NCBI GenBank assembly: GCA_016186375.1
Contig: JACPLS010000031.1
Span: 1-7,981 of the forward strand
Origin: Candidatus Pacearchaeota archaeon
GTDB taxonomy: Archaea; Nanobdellota; Nanobdellia; Pacearchaeales; GW2011-AR1
Direction: 5' to 3'
DNA: 7,981 bases
Position 1 is the first letter of the stretch, and the number at the start of each line of letters is the position of its first letter. Below the pieces are notes generated by a model that saw only the letters and a list, made by a program, of their open reading frames with translations, was not told the origin of the DNA and ran no database searches. Shown here one piece after another: positions 6,066 to 7,981 of this stretch. A program made the translations under genes and the position numbers.

Positions 6066-6224
6066 ATGCTAATTAATATTGACTTTTTTTTACATTTAAA
6101 TAAGGAGCTACAAATAATATTCAAATAAAATTACAATAATTCGTATGATCTTTTTGTTTAAGTATAAAACTGAACTTACAAAATATAGAATTTACTCTGA
6201 TAATTAAAATGACTATCATTTAAG
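6066..6224. repeat. Duplicated intergenic element, copy B
   Basis: This is the second copy of the element at 4704-4863, in the same orientation, starting 27 bases after the aif2-beta stop (copy A starts 35 bases after its gene). It shares ATGCTAATTAAT, a T-run, GGAGCTACAAATAATATTC, AATAATTCGTAT, and the right edge CATTTAAG (6217-6224). The hairpin position (6156-6175) is kept: GTTTA pairs with TGAAC through a T-G wobble where copy A has T-A, while the sixth pair is lost or replaced by a bulge. Similarity fades after 6224, before the DUF424 promoter. Nothing else is seen between 6039 and 6260. Confidence 0.8.
6084..6091 (+). terminator. T8 run after aif2-beta
   Basis: Eight consecutive T occur 46 bases after the aif2-beta stop, aligned with the T-run of copy A. 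Oligo-T alone can end archaeal transcription. A possible stem AGTATTA (6043-6049)/TAATATT (6074-6080) precedes it, with a long loop and one wobble pair. Confidence 0.35.
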
Positions 6225-6266
6225 TGTATATGCAGATAAATGAATAAGCTATCAACTTTCGATAAA

Positions 6267-6273
6267 TTTATAA
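6267..6273 (+). promoter_or_regulatory. TATA box of the DUF424 gene
   Basis: TTTATAA, with core TTATAA at 6268-6273, is centred 28.5 bases before the ATG at 6299. This is slightly longer than at neighbouring starts and predicts a leader of about 0-3 bases. Confidence 0.5.
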
Positions 6274-6298
6274 CCTTTTCTATAGCTTTATTTACACA

Positions 6299-6604
6299 AT
6301 GGATATATACATTAAGATTCATAGGTCGTATAGAAATGTTGTCGCAATTGCAGATTCTGTATTGTTAGGCAAGAAGTTTGAAGAGGGAATAAAACAACTC
6401 GATGTTAGAGAGAATTTTTACAATGGCATGAAGATTGAAAGTGAGGAAGAGGCTCTTAGAGTCTTAAAAATGCAGATTGTGGAAGATTCAACTTTTAATA
6501 TTGTGGGGGGGGAATCTGTGAAATTGGCGATTAAAGCAGGTATTATAGCAGAAGGATCTTTTGGGCATATTGCAAATATTCCTTATGCTCTTAAGTTACT
6601 TTGA
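6299..6604 (+). CDS. DUF424 family protein
   Basis: The 101-residue product has the archaeal DUF424 (COG2412-type) pattern. It starts MDIYIKIHRSYRNVVAIADS, followed by LLGKKFEEG-KQLDV-ENFYNG and EEEAL. Then comes FNIVGGESVKLAIKAGII (family form N-VG-xAV-xA...G-I), ending HIANIPYALKL (family form I-GVPHAQ). The function is unproven; the family is nearly confined to archaea and its genes are often found near translation genes, which fits its place between aif2-beta and a Dim2-like KH gene. Translation-related action in the cytoplasm is my inference. The start at 6299 follows a TATA box with no Shine-Dalgarno site. A run of eight G at 6505-6512, rare in so AT-rich a genome, encodes V-G-G where most relatives have a single Gly. 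The frame stays intact through it. Confidence 0.8.
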   Translation: MDIYIKIHRSYRNVVAIADSVLLGKKFEEGIKQLDVRENFYNGMKIESEEEALRVLKMQIVEDSTFNIVGGESVKLAIKAGIIAEGSFGHIANIPYALKLL

Positions 6605-6657
6605 CATTGTATATTTTCAGATTGTAATAATCAAAGATTATCATTCAATTAAATAAT

Positions 6658-6684
6658 AAAAATTTGAAATAATTAAATTTTTTT
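6658..6684 (+). terminator. Hairpin plus T7 after DUF424
   Basis: AAAAATTT (6658-6665) and AAATTTTT (6675-6682) are perfect 8-base complementary arms with a 9-base loop, running into seven T at 6678-6684. It sits 54 bases after the DUF424 stop. A second small hairpin, ATAATC-AAA-GATTAT (6627-6641), lies just before it. Confidence 0.45.
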
Positions 6685-6749
6685 GATATAAATAATTTTA
6701 GACTTTATGTTGTGTATATTATGATGTTGAGAAATTTAAAACCATCAGA

Positions 6750-6757
6750 TTAAAAAA
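6750..6757 (+). promoter_or_regulatory. TATA box of the KH-protein gene
   Basis: TTAAAAAA is centred about 26 bases before the ATG at 6779, followed by a pyrimidine-rich stretch (CCCTCTTTTCTCTTT) and no Shine-Dalgarno site. Confidence 0.45.
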
Positions 6758-6778
6758 CCCTCTTTTCTCTTTAAAATT

Positions 6779-7267
6779 ATGGAAACTTTGTTTTTTGATA
6801 GAATTTCGGAAATTAGAAAGGAAAAAAATAATTTAGAGAGAGAACTAGGAGTGAAAATCAAGATAAAAGGAAAAGAAGTTTCTACAGAAGGAACTTCATT
6901 TGATGAATATGAAGCACGAATTGTTCTTGAAGCAATTCAATTTGGATTTTCATCAAAAATAGCCCTTTCATTAAGGGATGAACATAACATATTCAGAAGA
7001 ATACATATAAAAGATTTTACAAAGAGAAAAAAATTAGAAGATGTAAGGGCTAGGATTATTGGAACAGAAGGAAAAACGAAAAGAACAATAGAAAATATTT
7101 CAAACACTCATCTTATTATTAAGGGAAATGAAGTTGGAATTATTGGAACAGCGGAGACAATTGAAGAAGCGACAACGGCCATAACTAATTTGATAAGAGG
7201 CTCAAAACAATCTAATGTTTATCACTTTCTGGAAAGAATGAATGCTGAAAAGAAGAGATATAGATGA
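6779..7267 (+). CDS. KH-domain RNA-binding protein, Dim2/Pno1-like
   Basis: The 162-residue product is near the usual size of the universal archaeal KH protein related to eukaryotic Dim2/Pno1. A diverged N-terminal KH-like half (about 1-65, VKIKIKGKEVSTEG, EARIVLEAIQFGF) is followed by a canonical KH domain. That domain has RARIIGTEGKTKRTIE with the RNA-gripping GTEG loop at 95-98, then HLIIKGNEVGIIGTAETIEEA, and it ends in VYHFLERMNAEKKRYR. The family binds near the 3' end of 16S rRNA during small-subunit maturation and in archaea has been linked to aIF2-alpha. Location beside aif2-beta and DUF424 fits that role. It lacks the PIN or RNase motifs that would make it a nuclease. The start at 6779 is supported by TATA spacing. 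It converges on a tiny basic-peptide gene 41 bases downstream. Confidence 0.9.
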   Translation: METLFFDRISEIRKEKNNLERELGVKIKIKGKEVSTEGTSFDEYEARIVLEAIQFGFSSKIALSLRDEHNIFRRIHIKDFTKRKKLEDVRARIIGTEGKTKRTIENISNTHLIIKGNEVGIIGTAETIEEATTAITNLIRGSKQSNVYHFLERMNAEKKRYR

Positions 7268-7308
7268 TTATAAATAGAAAAATAAAAATAAAATATTGAG
7301 AAGAATTT

Positions 7309-7386
7309 TTATCGTTTCTTTCTTCTTCCAGATCTTCTTGAAGCTTTTCTAGAAGATTTACTTCGAGATTTCCTCTTTTTTGCCAT
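7309..7386 (-). CDS. 25-residue arginine/lysine/serine-rich protamine-like peptide
   Basis: A very short gene starts at the ATG at 7386 (MAKKRKSRSKSSRK...) and ends at TAA 7309-7311. Its 25 residues comprise 8 Arg, 7 Lys, 6 Ser, 2 Ala, 1 Gly and 1 Met, so 60% are basic and there are no acidic or bulky hydrophobic residues. The start is strongly supported: a GAGGT Shine-Dalgarno site lies at 7392-7396, five bases before the ATG. A TATA box (7418-7425) predicts a transcript starting at about 7396, giving a roughly 10-base leader made up of that site and its spacer. The composition suggests a nucleic-acid-binding peptide, either condensing DNA or loosely bound to RNA or ribosomes. Similar tiny basic proteins occur in DPANN genomes as I recall, without proven function. 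It converges on the KH gene. Confidence 0.75.
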   Translation of the reverse strand: MAKKRKSRSKSSRKASRRSGRRKKR

Positions 7387-7391
7387 TTTTT

Positions 7392-7396
7392 ACCTC
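7392..7396 (-). promoter_or_regulatory. Shine-Dalgarno site of the basic-peptide gene
   Basis: The minus strand reads GAGGT, spacer TAAAA, then ATG. It is the only start in the window with a Shine-Dalgarno site that the predicted transcript would actually contain, which suggests high translation of this peptide. Confidence 0.6.
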
Positions 7397-7417
7397 AATG
7401 TGATAAATGTTATTTTC

Positions 7418-7425
7418 TTTATAAA
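7418..7425 (-). promoter_or_regulatory. TATA box of the basic-peptide gene
   Basis: TTTATAAA is a perfect palindrome centred at 7421.5, 35.5 bases from the ATG. The usual 25-base offset puts the transcript start at about 7396, at the first base of GAGGT. Confidence 0.55.
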
Positions 7426-7543
7426 TGTTTGCGAAATTTTTCAAATTTTTCAATTGTAAGATTATTTTAGAAAATTCTATCGTCTAAGAGAAATTATATT
7501 TTAAGGTTTAAAACTTAAAATGCGTTTAGAAACTTTAATAGCA

Positions 7544-7556
7544 ATATTTAAATAAC
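7544..7556 (+). promoter_or_regulatory. TATA box of tRNA-Asn
   Basis: ATATTTAAATAAC is centred about 28 bases before the first tRNA base. A second TTTAAG nearer the gene (about 7563-7568) is too close to serve. Confidence 0.4.
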
Positions 7557-7577
7557 ATTTTATTTAAGCATTATTAA

Positions 7578-7665
7578 GTCCCAGTAGCTCAGTTGGTACG
7601 AGCATTCGGCTGTTACAATTTTTATAGAAACCGAGGGGTCGCTGGTTCGAGTCCAGCCTGGGACG
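7578..7665 (+). tRNA. tRNA-Asn(GUU) with a 14-nt intron
   Basis: A complete cloverleaf can be drawn. The acceptor GTCCCAG (7578-7584) pairs with CTGGGAC (7658-7664), with discriminator G7665 and no encoded CCA. The D stem is GCTC/GAGC (7587-7590/7600-7603); the anticodon stem TTCGG/CCGAG (7605-7609/7631-7635, one T-G pair); the variable loop GGGTC; and the T arm GCTGG-TTCGAGT-CCAGC (7641-7657). The 21 bases between the anticodon-stem arms read CTGTTA, a 14-base intron (7616-7629), then A. Removing it gives loop CUGUUAA with anticodon GUU (7612-7614). The mature length is 74. tRNA-Asn is the natural substrate of GatCAB if this organism makes Asn by transamidation. Confidence 0.96.
7610..7630 (+). 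other. Bulge-helix-bulge splice site and 14-nt tRNA intron (7616-7629)
   Basis: CUGU (7610-7613) pairs with AUAG (7624-7627; one G-U) as the 4-base central helix. It is flanked by 3-base bulges UAC (7614-7616) and AAA (7628-7630), a textbook archaeal splice motif. Cutting after the second base of each bulge removes 7616-7629, at canonical position 37/38. The inner helix is only about two A-U pairs with a U loop. Confidence 0.85.
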
Positions 7666-7981
7666 TAAACTTTACAATTTGTTAATTTATAAAGAGGAAC
7701 ATAAATATCGTAAATTCTGATAATTGGTATTGTATTTGTTCAGAATCCTCAAGAATTTTCAATTCTTTATCGCTTCGAAAACTGAAAGTTTTCTCAGTTT
7801 CGTGATAGATAATTCCCAAAAACCTATACTAATCAAAGGAATTATCCATAATTGAGCATTGCTTATATGTTCTTCTAATATAATATCCGTGACTGTATTC
7901 AATTATTTGAGTCCTCTTTTAGAATATTTCTTTCATTAAACATGGCTCACACTGCTTAATATATCTTTCCATTCTTGATTT
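7666..7981. other. Region without a confident gene; possible decayed minus-strand ORFs
   Basis: No intact gene is seen in these 316 bases. On the minus strand, a 47-codon frame from TTG 7902 to TGA 7759 reads protein-like (DIILEEHISNAQLWIIPLIS...). A second minus frame runs from about 7981 to 7682 with only two stops (TAA about 7922, TAG about 7831) and ends ELKILEDSEQIQYQL. An ATG at 7943 opens a short frame (MFNERNILKEDSNN) that would need a frameshift to join the first. None has a well-placed TATA box or Shine-Dalgarno site, so this is either a decayed gene or chance. A hairpin GAAAACT-GAA-AGTTTTC lies at 7777-7793. Confidence 0.3.
7777..7793. repeat. Perfect 7-base hairpin with GAA loop
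   Basis: GAAAACT (7777-7783), loop GAA, AGTTTTC (7787-7793). An alternative pairing, CGAAAACTG (7776-7784) with CAGTTTCG (7795-7802), has one bulged A. The two structures exclude each other. No function is assigned. Confidence 0.35.

Noticed and set aside
6719..6750. Possible C/D-box small RNA (ATGATGT near 6721)
   Set aside because: The C box is imperfect and no CTGA D box follows at the right distance.
1..7981. CRISPR array
   Set aside because: No short repeats at regular spacing are present anywhere in the window.

Overview
The window looks archaeal, most likely from an AT-rich, small-genome DPANN lineage (Pacearchaeota/Woesearchaeota-like). The evidence is an MCM replicative helicase, an RPA-type OB-fold protein, translation factor aIF2-beta, a DUF424 protein, a Dim2/Pno1-type KH protein, and an intron-containing tRNA-Asn with a bulge-helix-bulge splice site. 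Most protein genes have a TATA box about 25 bases before the start codon and no Shine-Dalgarno site, which indicates leaderless transcription. The lineage is inferred from protein character and gene style, not from a tree.

Layout. 1-330: 3' end of gatA (+). 266-466 (-): a small one-pass membrane protein, probably truncated, running antisense into the end of gatA. 511-693 (-): a doubtful small ORF. 770-1459 (+): a UlaG/UPF0173-like metallo-beta-lactamase-fold hydrolase; its start is best placed at 770, not 749. 1463-1777 (-): a hypothetical protein, convergent with it. 1917-3923 (+): mcm, in which the sensor-1 loop appears to be deleted in frame. 4015-4668 (+): an OB-fold plus winged-helix protein of RPA type. 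5029-5574 (-): a four-helix membrane protein. It is divergent from aif2-beta (5625-6038, +), and the two share one palindromic TATA box lying exactly midway between their start codons. 6299-6604 (+): DUF424. 6779-7267 (+): KH-domain Dim2/Pno1-like protein. 7309-7386 (-): a 25-residue protamine-like basic peptide. 7578-7665 (+): tRNA-Asn(GUU) with a 14-nt intron. 7666-7981: no confident gene.

The most unexplained signal is a duplicated non-coding element of about 160 nt, at 4704-4863 (after the RPA-like gene) and 6066-6224 (after aif2-beta). By hand count the copies match at 127 of 159 aligned bases with one 1-base gap. Mismatches show no codon periodicity, the central 58 bases match at 52, and a small hairpin sits at the same place in both.

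Functionally, mcm and the RPA-like gene form a replication pair, though each has its own promoter. aif2-beta, DUF424 and the KH protein form a translation-initiation and small-subunit-maturation group. gatA and tRNA-Asn may meet in transamidation-based Asn-tRNA synthesis. All family calls come from reading motifs; no database search was possible.
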